Made by a program: the position numbers and the translations under genes
NCBI GenBank assembly: GCA_027489535.1
Contig: JAIXZO010000018.1
Location: 369,345 to 433,344, forward strand
DNA: 64,000 bases
Origin: Hyphomicrobiales bacterium
Lineage (GTDB): Bacteria > Pseudomonadota > Alphaproteobacteria > Rhizobiales > Beijerinckiaceae
Reading direction: 5' to 3'
The notes under the pieces: model-generated
Databases searched by the model: none
Seen by the model: only the letters and a program-made list of their open reading frames with translations
Told to the model about the DNA's origin: nothing
In this document: positions 27,190-36,842 of the stretch, piece by piece
Position numbering within the stretch: the stretch's first letter is position 1
Layout: each line of letters begins with the position of its first letter

Positions 27190-27370
27190 CGCTATAAGTT
27201 TTCCTCGACACGCCACATTGAGGAGCGGGCGGAAAAGCGGGCGGTTCATGGCTGGCGCGGGGGTGGGGAATCACCCGGCTTGCAGGGAGCAAGGCGACCG
27301 AAAGTGGGGGATACCCCCGCGCCACCCCTGCAAGGGGCTTGGCCTTGAAGCGGCTGCGCGCCCGATCAGG
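27190..27370 (-). promoter_or_regulatory. GC-rich leader with a GAGGAAAA site upstream of the 78-aa gene
   Basis: This noncoding stretch ends, on the minus strand, in GGCGTGTCGAGGAAAAC about 25 nt before the RBS; the ardC leader has CGCGTCTTGAGGAAAAC at the same place. It also has a hairpin (GCCCCTTGCAGGGG). The similarity to the parB and ardC leaders is weaker than theirs to each other. The gene-free stretch continues to 27662; I see no other feature in it. Confidence 0.35.
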
Positions 27371-27662
27371 AAGGGGGCGTGATTGTCGAGGGGAACTGGT
27401 TTTCGGCGAAGGAGTGTGGCCGTCATGGCAGGACCGGCCAGAACAGCCTTAGAACCAAAGCCAGAGTCTCCGGCCGCCATTCTTCACCTGCCATAGATGC
27501 GGCGTGTTCAACTCTTCCCCGTATCGGCAGAGCCGTACCAGATTGGGCCCTTGCCGCTTCCTGCTGCGTCTTCGGACAAATCGGCCGCATCACCCGGGAC
27601 CACCGGACCGGCGGTAAAGGAGGCGACAAAAAGATGTACCCTCCCGCCAAAGGAGGTCGCCA

Positions 27663-28148
27663 ATGAACTCAGCCACACAATCGAAGAAAGGACACCGCAG
27701 CCAGAGCAAAGCAGAAGAGATCGTCACTTACGCCATAGAGATCGAAGACTGGGACTGGAGTTATTCATTCGGACTCAATTCGCTAAAGGACGATGATCCT
27801 TGCTTTGATTTTCGCCATCTCGACATTCTGGGTCGGGTCCTGCGACCGACGAAGCTGAAGGCACAGAAGGCGCGTATCACACTCCTTCCCACCCCCGAGT
27901 ATGACCACGGTCAACGGAAAGATCTAAAACTCTTGGCGGTAGGTTCGCTACGCCTGAAGCCGGATGAACTCACCGGACTGCTGTCCAGTCCCGCTGATGC
28001 GCTCGCTCCGATTCTCACAGTCCTTGGTGCGGGACGCCTGCGGTATGTAGTCATGCGCGGCGCGCCGCTCAAACATCGCCAAGCGCGGCTCAGGAGCTTT
28101 TCACTCGATAAGACAATCAACGAAGATGATCTGCCACCCGAAGAATGA
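27663..28148 (+). CDS. hypothetical protein
   Basis: 161 aa, AAAGGAGG 6 nt before the ATG, so a well-supported start. Mixed alpha/beta, no membrane segment, no recognised motif (EIEDWDWSYSFGLNSL near the N-terminus, acidic C-terminus). Found alone on the plus strand, convergent with the 121-aa gene across a terminator hairpin. Confidence 0.65.
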   Translation: MNSATQSKKGHRSQSKAEEIVTYAIEIEDWDWSYSFGLNSLKDDDPCFDFRHLDILGRVLRPTKLKAQKARITLLPTPEYDHGQRKDLKLLAVGSLRLKPDELTGLLSSPADALAPILTVLGAGRLRYVVMRGAPLKHRQARLRSFSLDKTINEDDLPPEE

Positions 28149-28151
28149 AAA

Positions 28152-28178
28152 CCGCGGCGGTCGCCAGGACCGCCGCGG
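28152..28178. terminator. bidirectional hairpin between convergent genes
   Basis: Perfect 11-bp stem CCGCGGCGGTC-GCCAG-GACCGCCGCGG, 4 bp beyond the stop of the plus gene and 7 bp from the stop of the minus gene. Confidence 0.65.
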
Positions 28179-28184
28179 CAAGGG

Positions 28185-28550
28185 TCACCACCAGGAGGTG
28201 TAGCAAAGGGCAAGGCCCGCAGCGAGGGCCTGCCTCGCCTTCTCGATGAAGGCGAGATCGTCGTCTTTCTCGCTACCGTCAGACTCGCCGAAGAAGAAGC
28301 CGGAGGTCGACGGCAGATTGCCGGCGCGGATATCGGCTTCAAGGCGGTCGAGGTCGTCCGCGGTAAGCTGCAGGTTGACGCAGTTGAAGGTCTCGTCCTT
28401 GCCGCCCTTATCGCGATAGAGGTTTTCCATCCAGCCGTGAAGGTTGGGGTGTTTCCGCCAGTAGTGAACATCCACATATCCATCGACCTTGAAATCGACG
28501 GGTGCATCCAGCACTTCGCTGGTGGTGAAGGCGTACATATCCAGGCCCAT
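28185..28550 (-). CDS. conserved small protein (MGLDMY-type), unknown function
   Basis: 121 aa beginning MGLDMYAFTT, a start shared by a family of phage and plasmid proteins that is often mislabelled as phosphoglycerate kinase. It has YWRKHPNLHGWMENLY and a C-terminal ARQALAAGLALCYTSWW. GAAAGGAGAG precedes the ATG. Its upstream leader (28630-28701) shares ACACGG, TGGTGCGGGC and TTGAC blocks with the parB and ardC leaders. Confidence 0.7.
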   Translation of the reverse strand: MGLDMYAFTTSEVLDAPVDFKVDGYVDVHYWRKHPNLHGWMENLYRDKGGKDETFNCVNLQLTADDLDRLEADIRAGNLPSTSGFFFGESDGSEKDDDLAFIEKARQALAAGLALCYTSWW

Positions 28551-28771
28551 GAGGCTCTCCTTTCGTTCGTTGTTGACTGTCCCGAAGGACGCGAACGAAG
28601 AGCCGGGCGGCTTCAGCCGCGGCGGTCATGACCAACACGGGCCTGAGCCTGCAGGGCGAAGGCTGGTGCGGGCCGGTCATTGACGGCAAGGCGCCGTCCG
28701 GCAGGAGCGGACCATCCTTTGGGCTGTCAACGAAAGGAGAAGCCTCTTTTCCAGGGATAGGCATAACGCCT

Positions 28772-28875
28772 GACGAGGAAGTCGCGAGGCTTCCCGGGAG
28801 CGCGCTGGCATTCGAATCCAATGGCGAACTGGCCGCCCTGACCGCAGAGCGGCGGGCGGCACTCGGCCAGAAGGT
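28772..28875 (+). pseudogene. traG remnant (deleted copy of the traG 5' region)
   Basis: The 18-bp string GACGAGGAAGTCGCGAGG (28772-28789) is identical to the leader of the intact traG (34848-34865). It is followed immediately by about 84 bp closely matching codons well inside traG (35196-35279), still readable as GELAALTAERRAALGQKV. The intervening 330 bp of traG are missing, so this is a rearranged fragment in the same orientation as the intact gene. The rest of 28551-29040 has the leader of the preceding gene and no other gene I can support. Confidence 0.75.
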
Positions 28876-29040
28876 ACGCCGCAGTCAAAGCAACGCACCC
28901 GCAGATATCCGCCGTCAAAGGCCGCTACGCGCGCATATCGCGTGTCACGAAGAAACTTCTCCTACACGGCCGCTTCTCGGTGTCCTTCCAGTATAATTTG
29001 CGGCGGCCTGAAAGGAGCTACGCGTTATCGCCTGTAGTTT

Positions 29041-32000
29041 TTAGGCGGCGATCAGATTGCCGTTGGTTTCGAGCGTGGCGACCGACGAAAGACCGGTGAC
29101 ATTCTCCAGCTTGATGATCTGCGCCATGCTGTAGGTGCCTCCAGTGCCGTCACGGTCCACGGACACGAATGTGCTGCCACTGCTCTCGCTGAAGGAGATA
29201 AAGTCGGCGATATCGTCGGTCAGCGGATCGTAAGCAGTGCTCAAAATGTCCGTAAGGTCGATTACATCGTCGTCGGAGACGCTGAAATCCCGGATGACGT
29301 CCACATTGCTGAAAGCACTCGCGGTATGGAACTTGTAGGTGTCCGCTCCCGCCCCACCATGCAGGGTGTCCAGTCCAGCCTCACCATAGATCAGATCATC
29401 ACCAGTCCCGCCATAGAGGAGGTCTGTGCCGTCATCTCCATCCAGCGTGTCGTTGCCAGCGCCGCCATGAATATCATCATCACCTGCGCCGCCCGCCATG
29501 TTGTCGTTGCCGGCGTAGCCAATCAGGGTATTGGCACTGGAGTTTCCGGTGACAGTGTCGTTGCCTGAGGTGCCCTTGACCCAGGAATTGTAGGTTGCCA
29601 GTTTAGTCGAGAACCCGTCATCAAAACGAATAGTGTCAACCTGAACCGCAACACTTGAGCGCAGACCCTCGATAATCAGCTGGCCTGACTGACCACTGAT
29701 CGTCAGCTTTGCATGAGTGCTAGCTTCATTCACGACCGAAATATCATTGATCGTATAGTTTCCTCCGATCCGCAGAATGTCTGCACCGCTGCCGGTTTCA
29801 CTGGCGGAGTCGCTTCCTTCATTTGGTACCCAGAAGAATGTATCGTCGCCGCTCCCTCCGTTCAGGTCGTCGTCACCTGCACCGCCATACAGCCAGTCAT
29901 TGCCATTGCCCCCATCAATGTAGTCATCACCGTTATCCCCATAGAGGGTGTCGTTTTCCGTACCGCCGGTGATTGTATCGATCCCGTCACCTCCATAGAT
30001 CGTGTCATTGCCTGCGCCTCCGTCTAACTGGTCATTGCCAGCGTATCCGTAAACAAAATCAGCTGTACTCGCGTCGCCAACAGTATAAGCAGCAATATTG
30101 TCGTTACCGGATGTTCCGCGTGTCTCAACTTCGATACTCGAAAGCAGCCACTCGGTCTCGTCGAAGAAGATTAGTTTTTCAATAGAGCTAGCGGCAGCGT
30201 AGAAGTGATTTGCCACGCTTAGCGTATTGCCATTGCTATCTGCGACTACGAGGTCCCTGAATTGAGTACCCGCGCGGTAGATCTGGATATCAGTGGGCAT
30301 GACTCCTTCCCGGAATCGGACCACATCAGTTCCGCTACTGCTCTCCTGCACCACATCATTGCCAGCCGAGAACCAATAAGTATCATTTCCTTCATAGCCG
30401 CCAAGAGTATCGTTACCCGCACCACCATCCATGATATCATTTGTGCTTCCACCGGATGTGATCTTGGTGAGGGTATCATTCCCACTCGTGCCTATTGTCT
30501 CAATCGACATAGTCGAAATAGAAATCGCAGATGAACCGTTGAAATCCAGCGTCTCGACAACACCTCCGCCCGCACCAAATTGGGCCGAGATTTCGACTTG
30601 GCCCAGCCCATCGACCATAACAATCAATGCGTTGGGCTTTGAGGAAAGCCGAACAAGCGACACAGCGCTGGCGTCAAAACCATTAGGAAGTCGCAGAGTA
30701 TCGCTACCTCCACTCTCCTGGATAACATCGAACCCCGGCGAGAAAATATAGACGTCATTGCCCGCCCCTCCTTCGAGAAGATCGTTTCCTATCCCCCCAT
30801 CCAAAAGGTCGTTGCCATCATATCCTTCGAGGTTGTCATCGCCGGCGAAGCCATAAATATTGTCGTTGATCTCGACCGTAGTCTTTACACCCATTATGTA
30901 GTCGTTTCCGCTAGACCCAAAAGTGTCGAGTGAAGTGAATGCGGTCAACCCGAGTGTAGTTGAATTTGAGAACGTCAAAGTTTCAATTAGATAAGTGGAA
31001 TTCTGATTCCTTCCGTTCGAAAATACATTTTGAACCGTGATGTAGTTATCGCCATCAATTCTAATGCTCAAATCCTTGTAGTATGTGCCCGTATCCGGAC
31101 TTTCTCGGAAGAAATACAAGTCACCCGCAACAATCCCGGCTTCAAGCGCGATACTGTCAGTTCCACCAGTATCGTAGTACACGTCATCACCGCCACCATG
31201 AATGTAGGTGTCATTCCCCGTCTGGCCGTAAGCGAAGTTTCCTCCTGTTCCTGGCTTCAGAGTGTCGTTCCCTGTGTAGCCGGTCAGAATGTCGTTTCCA
31301 GCTCCTCCATCAAGGGTAGATGCACCAGACGTTATGATTTCGTCGTCACCATCTCCGCCGTAGATCTCATTGGTTCCCAAGCCACCGGAAATCCAATCAT
31401 CCCCGGCTTCGCCGTAAATTAGATCGTTTCCGCCATCTCCGAACACTTCATCATCACCATCTCCGCCGTAGATGGTATCGTTACCGTCATTGCCATCGAT
31501 TGTGTCGTTGCCAGCGTCACCGTCAAGGAAGTCTGCGCCGCTGGTACCAGTCAAATTGTCATCGTCGGGAGACCCGAGATATGCCAACCCCACCCAATCC
31601 GGGACCGACCGATGATATATGTAGTCCCAAGAAAGCGTTGCATCAGTATTGACGATTGCATCGTCCAGCATTGCCGTCTCAGACACATCGAGATTTGAGA
31701 AGCCCTTGGTGAAAGAAATAAATTCGGCGACTTCCTCCCAATAATCACGGAGTTCGTATCCAGAGGACGGAGCTGCTGCTTCGATTGCACTAATTGCATT
31801 TTGGGAGAGGGCCATGTCCCCTTCCAATGCGCCGGAAAACAAATTGTAAATTATTGTTACGCCGTAAATTGCACTACCCCCGGCTTGTACAATCAACTGC
31901 GCTTTCATAGCATAGAAAAGACGCTCCCAGGCCTCTTCTAACTTAGCCGCAGCATACACATACGGATTTGCATTCGAGCCTAGTTGTAGGAACTCTTCTC

Positions 32001-33708
32001 CAAAAAACTCTTCCATAAATTCGAGCTTGCGTGCGTCAATGCCCCCTCCACGACTGTTAGCGGCAACTCCCTCTACTCCGGCCCACATCCACAAAATTTC
32101 CTGAACGTCGGCGTCCAAGGATGCCCCGTCCTCAAAACGGGCAATATCCCAATTCAGCGCAAATTCCTGCACCAGATCGAGCAGATCCTCATTCTGGCTC
32201 ATTGCTATATGAAGGTCTGCCAGTTCGCCGAATCCGCGCAACGTCGGTAGGGCGAGCGTTCTGACGTCAAGGGTATAGTCCTCGACATACGCGGTATTTA
32301 CATTGTCATAGACGAACCAGGCATCCGCAATCGTGCGCGTCGTTCCGCCCGACAAGGTGTAAGTGCTCGTGTGGCTGATGGGGTTGCCGCTGATAGTGGA
32401 GTTTGATGCTGTTACCCCCGCGAGGTCAAAGCTCACGATGTTCAGCGAGGCGAGCGAGTGCAGCTCGCCGGCATCTGTCTTGGCGTCACCATCCGCATCC
32501 TTCCAGACGACGAGATCGGTCCAGGCGTCGTCATACTGATTGATGACGTGATCCCCGTTGTCATCGAGTTCTGCCAGAAGCGCAAAGCCGTCGACGTCAG
32601 GGCTGCCGAACAGTTCCTCTACCGAGTCAATACTGCCTGACTCATCCAGGTCACGTGCCAGCAAGCCGTCATCGGCACCAATCCATGCTGTCTGCTCCGC
32701 GAATCCGTCGCCGTCGATGTCGAAAAATGTCGCCGTTGTAGACGCGCTGAATGTAGTCAGTTCGATCCCGTCACCGTCCAAGTCGATTGTAAGGGGGCTG
32801 CCTGTTGTAGGGGCAATGCCCCAAGGCACTAGTGCGTCACCAACGGCTATCGGTATTGCAGGGCACCAACCGTTTTCATCACCCAAGTCTCCTAATTCTT
32901 CTGCAAGGCCAGGAACCCCACTCACAACTTCACCAAACAGCGCCTGCGCCGCAGTGTCATCAAGGGCCCAAATGCCATCGACATAATCGCGCATTGCTTG
33001 TAGCGCCATATCGATCGCTTCCGCAGCATCGACAGCGTTGTTGATGATGTCGTCATGAACGTCGGCCCAGACGTTCTCGAAGAATTCCCTACCTAGGATA
33101 GCACCTGCAGCCGCTCCAACAGCAGCACCGAGACCGGCTCCCCAAGGACCGGCGACGGCTCCGATTTTAGCGCCAATCTCTCCTCCCAGGATCATTCCGC
33201 CTAACGTGAACCCCTGTCTCTGACCCTCGTCATTGGGGGTCGCAGAGTGGAAAACCTCGATTGCACCAGCAACGATGGTAGCACCCAAGGTTATTTGAGT
33301 GATTGTTTTGGCAAGTGTCGCTGCGTCGGAAAGTGATGTGAAGAATTCATTCGAGTTACCAGACAGCATATGGCCCATTAGTTGACCGAAGGTCGTCGGG
33401 GCAGAGGTTGGCCGCACTGCGTAAGTTGCTTCAGTCATTTTTGCCAAATCGTAGGCAATCGCCGCGAAGGCGAAATCGCCAAGACCGTCCTGCACATAGC
33501 TACTGGTATCAGTCATAAAATCTGTGGGCCCTTGATCGGGATCATACGGAGGCATGTATGACAGGCCGTTGGATATTGCAGTGTTGACCTCGTCTTCGAT
33601 GAAACCGTTCAAATAAGACATAGTGCCCGAGTAATCCGAATACTCGCTCGCAAACGCGTCGCTGACGCGAGTCATTGCAGATGTGTATTGTGTAGTTACG
33701 GATGTCAT
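29041..33708 (-). CDS. large RTX calcium-binding protein, probable type I-secreted toxin
   Basis: 1555 aa. The N-terminal 300 residues are helical with a long glycine-zipper stretch at about 170-205 (GEIGAKIGAVAGPWGAGLGA and onwards), which could insert in membranes. About 305-430 holds EF-hand/dockerin-like loops (DLDGDGIELT, DIDGDGFAEQ, DESGSIDSVEEL, DADGDAKTDAGEL). From about 715 to 1500 come many RTX nonapeptides (GGxGxDxxx), in blocks separated by domains of about 70 aa of the haemolysin-associated type. The C-terminus (GGAGADTYKFHTASAFSNVDVIRDF...) is the usual type I secretion target region. No T1SS transporter or acyltransferase gene is in the window. Lower GC at the 5' part and a lone-cassette position point to transfer. 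No catalytic domain recognised, so a pore-forming or contact-dependent toxin is the best guess. Confidence 0.88.
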   Translation of the reverse strand: MTSVTTQYTSAMTRVSDAFASEYSDYSGTMSYLNGFIEDEVNTAISNGLSYMPPYDPDQGPTDFMTDTSSYVQDGLGDFAFAAIAYDLAKMTEATYAVRPTSAPTTFGQLMGHMLSGNSNEFFTSLSDAATLAKTITQITLGATIVAGAIEVFHSATPNDEGQRQGFTLGGMILGGEIGAKIGAVAGPWGAGLGAAVGAAAGAILGREFFENVWADVHDDIINNAVDAAEAIDMALQAMRDYVDGIWALDDTAAQALFGEVVSGVPGLAEELGDLGDENGWCPAIPIAVGDALVPWGIAPTTGSPLTIDLDGDGIELTTFSASTTATFFDIDGDGFAEQTAWIGADDGLLARDLDESGSIDSVEELFGSPDVDGFALLAELDDNGDHVINQYDDAWTDLVVWKDADGDAKTDAGELHSLASLNIVSFDLAGVTASNSTISGNPISHTSTYTLSGGTTRTIADAWFVYDNVNTAYVEDYTLDVRTLALPTLRGFGELADLHIAMSQNEDLLDLVQEFALNWDIARFEDGASLDADVQEILWMWAGVEGVAANSRGGGIDARKLEFMEEFFGEEFLQLGSNANPYVYAAAKLEEAWERLFYAMKAQLIVQAGGSAIYGVTIIYNLFSGALEGDMALSQNAISAIEAAAPSSGYELRDYWEEVAEFISFTKGFSNLDVSETAMLDDAIVNTDATLSWDYIYHRSVPDWVGLAYLGSPDDDNLTGTSGADFLDGDAGNDTIDGNDGNDTIYGGDGDDEVFGDGGNDLIYGEAGDDWISGGLGTNEIYGGDGDDEIITSGASTLDGGAGNDILTGYTGNDTLKPGTGGNFAYGQTGNDTYIHGGGDDVYYDTGGTDSIALEAGIVAGDLYFFRESPDTGTYYKDLSIRIDGDNYITVQNVFSNGRNQNSTYLIETLTFSNSTTLGLTAFTSLDTFGSSGNDYIMGVKTTVEINDNIYGFAGDDNLEGYDGNDLLDGGIGNDLLEGGAGNDVYIFSPGFDVIQESGGSDTLRLPNGFDASAVSLVRLSSKPNALIVMVDGLGQVEISAQFGAGGGVVETLDFNGSSAISISTMSIETIGTSGNDTLTKITSGGSTNDIMDGGAGNDTLGGYEGNDTYWFSAGNDVVQESSSGTDVVRFREGVMPTDIQIYRAGTQFRDLVVADSNGNTLSVANHFYAAASSIEKLIFFDETEWLLSSIEVETRGTSGNDNIAAYTVGDASTADFVYGYAGNDQLDGGAGNDTIYGGDGIDTITGGTENDTLYGDNGDDYIDGGNGNDWLYGGAGDDDLNGGSGDDTFFWVPNEGSDSASETGSGADILRIGGNYTINDISVVNEASTHAKLTISGQSGQLIIEGLRSSVAVQVDTIRFDDGFSTKLATYNSWVKGTSGNDTVTGNSSANTLIGYAGNDNMAGGAGDDDIHGGAGNDTLDGDDGTDLLYGGTGDDLIYGEAGLDTLHGGAGADTYKFHTASAFSNVDVIRDFSVSDDDVIDLTDILSTAYDPLTDDIADFISFSESSGSTFVSVDRDGTGGTYSMAQIIKLENVTGLSSVATLETNGNLIAA

Positions 33709-33736
33709 TCAGTTCCCCTGCTGTATTATCGGTAAA

Positions 33737-34432
33737 TTACAATCTGTAGAAAAACATGCTAAGTAGACTTCTCGTCAAAAGTACGGAGCCATAGACGAAC
33801 ATCTGACAAAAGAAGGTTTGATACGCTATCCAGTATATCGCCATGAAGACGTGTAAGTTTGTTATGGTATGCGCTCGGAAATCGTGAACGTAGTTGTATA
33901 GTTCATATGCACCCAAGAACTCTGGGCCGGCATACATCAATCGGCCGGTGAGAATGCAGAACGCTAACACTGCGATCCAAAATATGGGGGTATGTTTGTA
34001 GAGTTGTTTGTTCCTATGGGTGACAGGCACCGGTTCACTGAGGATTCTGGTTCTTGAAAGAAAGTCTGTTTTAGACAGAAAGAGCGCCAGCGAGTACACA
34101 ACGGTGACCCACATGAGTATGGGAAAAACTTTCGCTGGATAACCGTATACAAACTCGTTTGTGGCGGCGTCCGCCCGATAGACTATTTCAAAAATCCCGA
34201 GGTCTATACTTCGCTGCAACCTAAATGACCAGTAAAATGCCAACATAAAGAAACAATTGATGACAAGATTTACGACAAAGACCTTATAGAATAAATACGA
34301 TTCTACGTGTTGTCTGTTATAATCTATGTAAATAAAGTGCCGCATGAAGCTCCGTATCTCCGGACGCTGCTCTACAGGCGGAATATCAAAGAGCCATTTT
34401 AGCGGAAATGTGATTCTAGCTAGGAGAGTCAT
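33737..34432 (-). CDS. four-helix integral membrane protein upstream of the RTX gene
   Basis: 231 aa, with four hydrophobic segments at about 46-68, 101-119, 148-167 and 190-220 and short loops. It lies 28 bp upstream of the RTX gene on the same strand, so the two are probably co-transcribed. Base composition is clearly more AT-rich than the surrounding backbone. No family recognised. An immunity protein for the glycine-zipper RTX protein is plausible from position and topology alone; a secretion accessory is the alternative. Confidence 0.65.
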   Translation of the reverse strand: MTLLARITFPLKWLFDIPPVEQRPEIRSFMRHFIYIDYNRQHVESYLFYKVFVVNLVINCFFMLAFYWSFRLQRSIDLGIFEIVYRADAATNEFVYGYPAKVFPILMWVTVVYSLALFLSKTDFLSRTRILSEPVPVTHRNKQLYKHTPIFWIAVLAFCILTGRLMYAGPEFLGAYELYNYVHDFRAHTITNLHVFMAIYWIAYQTFFCQMFVYGSVLLTRSLLSMFFYRL

Positions 34433-34847
34433 CTTTCAAATCTCCCGTCAGTGTGTTTTGAAAGGATACGTGTGAATGAACAGGTGCAACACGTAAATGT
34501 AAGTTCTGACAATTCCGCATATGAGGATCAGACAGGTGCTCCAGCTTATAGTTATCGTATTGAGTAGTTACATTGTTCGTCCTGATAATATTCTTTAGTA
34601 TGCGTGCACAGTCAATCGCTTTCAATTTTTGGTAGAGTTATCGAAATACGGATTGGCTGCGGGTTTTGGATATCCAGAATTTTGCGATTGCGTTGAGTGG
34701 CCGCTTTGCTCTGGAGAAAGTCCCAGCATCCAGCGTGAGGCCAGAGCCGCCGGGAAATTGAGCAGCAGCCGCGCGCGGGTGGTGTCCGACGACAGCACCT
34801 CGCGTTCGAGCAGGCCTAAATTAGTAAAGTATGCAGGCCTAATGTTC
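34433..34847. other. intergenic region between the RTX operon and traG
   Basis: The left 200 bp are AT-rich and likely hold the promoter of the minus-strand membrane protein/RTX operon. The right 200 bp switch abruptly to GC-rich sequence with a partial minus-strand reading (LLEREVLSSDTTRARLLLNF) that looks like a gene fragment of unknown origin. The composition step suggests an insertion junction near 34660-34700. Confidence 0.4.
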
Positions 34848-34866
34848 GACGAGGAAGTCGCGAGGA
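34848..34866 (+). promoter_or_regulatory. paired GCGAGGAAA repeat (copy 3) upstream of traG
   Basis: ACGAGGAAG and GCGAGGATC spaced 11 bp apart, 51 bp upstream of the traG ATG. Identical over 18 bp to the copy at 28772-28789 (copy 2), which heads the traG remnant. Confidence 0.5.
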
Positions 34867-34916
34867 TCAACCCAGCTCGGAGTCGTCATGGTCTCCTGAA
34901 GATCAAGGAGCTCACA

Positions 34917-36446
34917 ATGCCGAACTTTGTCACCGACTTCACCCACGATGTCCCGCGCGGCGTCAGGACGCGATTTCTGGATCAGCAGTCCGTGCCCCAG
35001 GCGACGTGGGAGACGCCCGAGAATATCTACAGTAGCCGCGCCCTGCATTTCGATCCAGACAGTCCGGGCGGCAAAGTCCTGTTCGGTGCACTTGGGGATA
35101 AGCTCATCGGTATTGCCGATAACAGGCATGTGATGACGGTTGCCGGTTCGCGATCCGGCAAGTCCGTTACGATCACCAACAACATGCTGTTCTATTCCGG
35201 GAGCGTGCTGGTATTCGACCCCAAGGGCGAGCTGGCCGCCCTGACCGCGGAGCGGCGGGCGGCGCTCGGCCAGAAGGTCTGCATCCTCGATCCCTTCAGC
35301 ATCACGCCGGAACGGCTTGCGCCCTATCGCCGGAGCTTCAATCCGTTGTCGTTGCTGCGTGCAGCCAGCGAGACGATCATCGAGGATGCCGGTCTCATCG
35401 CGGACGCCCTCGTCGTTGCGGGCGGCAAGGACCCGCACTGGGATGAAAGCGCCCAGAACTGGATCGAGGGCCTGCTGCTGCATATCGCAACCGATCCCGC
35501 CTTCGATGGGAAGCGCACGCTCCTGTCCCTGAGCAAGTTGCTCCGCGACGTGTTCGTGCCCGCTGGCGGCGGGAACGAAGACGCATTTGCTCTCGAACTT
35601 CAGATGTTGCGCAACGCGCAGCGACTGCAGCGCGATGACAAGCTCACAGATGTGGGCGATGTCATCGAAGGCGCAGCCCGTGACTTCTATGAGCGCGCGC
35701 CCAATGAGCGGGCCGGCGTTCTGTCCACGACGCGGCGCCACACCAAGTTCCTCGACTACCGCGCCATGCGCCGGGTGCTGTGCGGGCATGACTTCGATCT
35801 TTCGGAGCTCAAGACCGCCAAGGCCGGGATGACTGTTTATTTGTGCCTTCCCGCCAACCGCCTCAAGAAGTGCAATCGCTGGCTTCGCCTGTTCATCAAC
35901 CTACTGCTCGACGCCATGGAGCGCGAGCGGACGATACCGCCCCATCCGGTTCTGGCCTGCCTCGATGAGTTTCCGGTGCTGGGCCATATGAGCCAGCTTG
36001 AGGATGCGGCGGGCCAGATCGCGTCCTTTGGCGTCAAGCTCTGGGTCATCCTTCAGGACTGGGGTCAGGGGGTGGCGCTGTACAAGGACCGGTGGGAGAC
36101 CTTCGTCGGCAATGCCGGGGTCCTGCAGTTCTTCGGCAACAACGATATGAGGACAACCGAGTATATTTCAAAGCGGCTCGGCAAGACCGTGGTGAAGGTC
36201 GTCCGCCAGGGTGAAACCGCCCCCGACCAGAAGGCCACAGGCGTGAGTGGGCGATCGGAATCTCTTGAGCAGTTTGACCTGCTGACGCCGGATGAGGTCG
36301 GGCGCCAGTTTGCGCGCAGCGACAGGCTCAAGCGCCAGCTGATCTTCTGGGCGGGGTATCATCCACTGATGATCCAGCGGGCGGAGTATTTCGATAAGCA
36401 GAGCCCCGTGCATCGGCATTTTGCCGGCAAGTACGGGTCACTCTAG
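34917..36446 (+). CDS. traG: TraG/VirD4-family type IV coupling protein
   Basis: 509 aa. P-loop AGSRSGKS at about residues 74-81, Walker B LACLDEFPVLG at about 345, then WVILQDWGQ, all typical of coupling proteins that hand the relaxosome to the T4SS. No N-terminal transmembrane helices are present before the P-loop, as in the shorter TraG forms of alphaproteobacterial elements. The ATG at 34917 has AAGGAG 7 nt upstream; the longer in-frame extension to 34629 runs through the RTX-side junction and is not real. The stop overlaps the end of the convergent ankyrin gene by 9 bp. Confidence 0.9.
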   Translation: MPNFVTDFTHDVPRGVRTRFLDQQSVPQATWETPENIYSSRALHFDPDSPGGKVLFGALGDKLIGIADNRHVMTVAGSRSGKSVTITNNMLFYSGSVLVFDPKGELAALTAERRAALGQKVCILDPFSITPERLAPYRRSFNPLSLLRAASETIIEDAGLIADALVVAGGKDPHWDESAQNWIEGLLLHIATDPAFDGKRTLLSLSKLLRDVFVPAGGGNEDAFALELQMLRNAQRLQRDDKLTDVGDVIEGAARDFYERAPNERAGVLSTTRRHTKFLDYRAMRRVLCGHDFDLSELKTAKAGMTVYLCLPANRLKKCNRWLRLFINLLLDAMERERTIPPHPVLACLDEFPVLGHMSQLEDAAGQIASFGVKLWVILQDWGQGVALYKDRWETFVGNAGVLQFFGNNDMRTTEYISKRLGKTVVKVVRQGETAPDQKATGVSGRSESLEQFDLLTPDEVGRQFARSDRLKRQLIFWAGYHPLMIQRAEYFDKQSPVHRHFAGKYGSL

Positions 36447-36842
36447 CTCTTCTTCGCTTTGGGCCTGGCCGCCTTTTCGGCGGCGGCCGGCCCCTTCGGT
36501 CACAACCTTGTTGCCGTACTGCAGGTCGTAGAGATAGCGGCTGACGGCAGGATTGTTGGCAACAATCATGGCGAGGCGCGCAGCGGTCCGCCCCTCCCCA
36601 TCCTTGAGATCGAACCGGCAGCGGCCAGTTGCGACCAGCAGGCGCAGAATCGCCATGGCGTTGCGCGCCGCCGCGATGTGCAGGGCCGTGAGTCCGGTCC
36701 CGTCTTCGATGAAATTGACGTCGATCTTAGAGTCCTGAAGGAACTTCCGGACCTTTTCGGTATCGCCGCGATTGACGGCCTCCATGAAGCGCTGGTGCAG
36801 CCGTAAATGGTTGGGGTCCTGCGGACCGGGCCTAGTCGCCAT
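36438..36842 (-). CDS. ankyrin-repeat protein
   Basis: About 134 aa from the ATG at 36842, preceded by GGAAGGAGCC. Ankyrin repeats: RGDTEKVRKFLQDS, GLTALHIAAARNAMAILRLL, GRTAARLAMIVANNPAVSRYL. The C-terminus is basic then acidic. Its start overlaps the end of the 293-aa gene by 11 bp, so the two form an operon and their products may interact. Confidence 0.82.
   Translation of the reverse strand: MATRPGPQDPNHLRLHQRFMEAVNRGDTEKVRKFLQDSKIDVNFIEDGTGLTALHIAAARNAMAILRLLVATGRCRFDLKDGEGRTAARLAMIVANNPAVSRYLYDLQYGNKVVTEGAGRRRKGGQAQSEEELE

Noticed and set aside
34629..34916. N-terminal extension of traG
   Set aside because: It crosses a composition step and the GCGAGGAAA repeat; a good RBS precedes the ATG at 34917.
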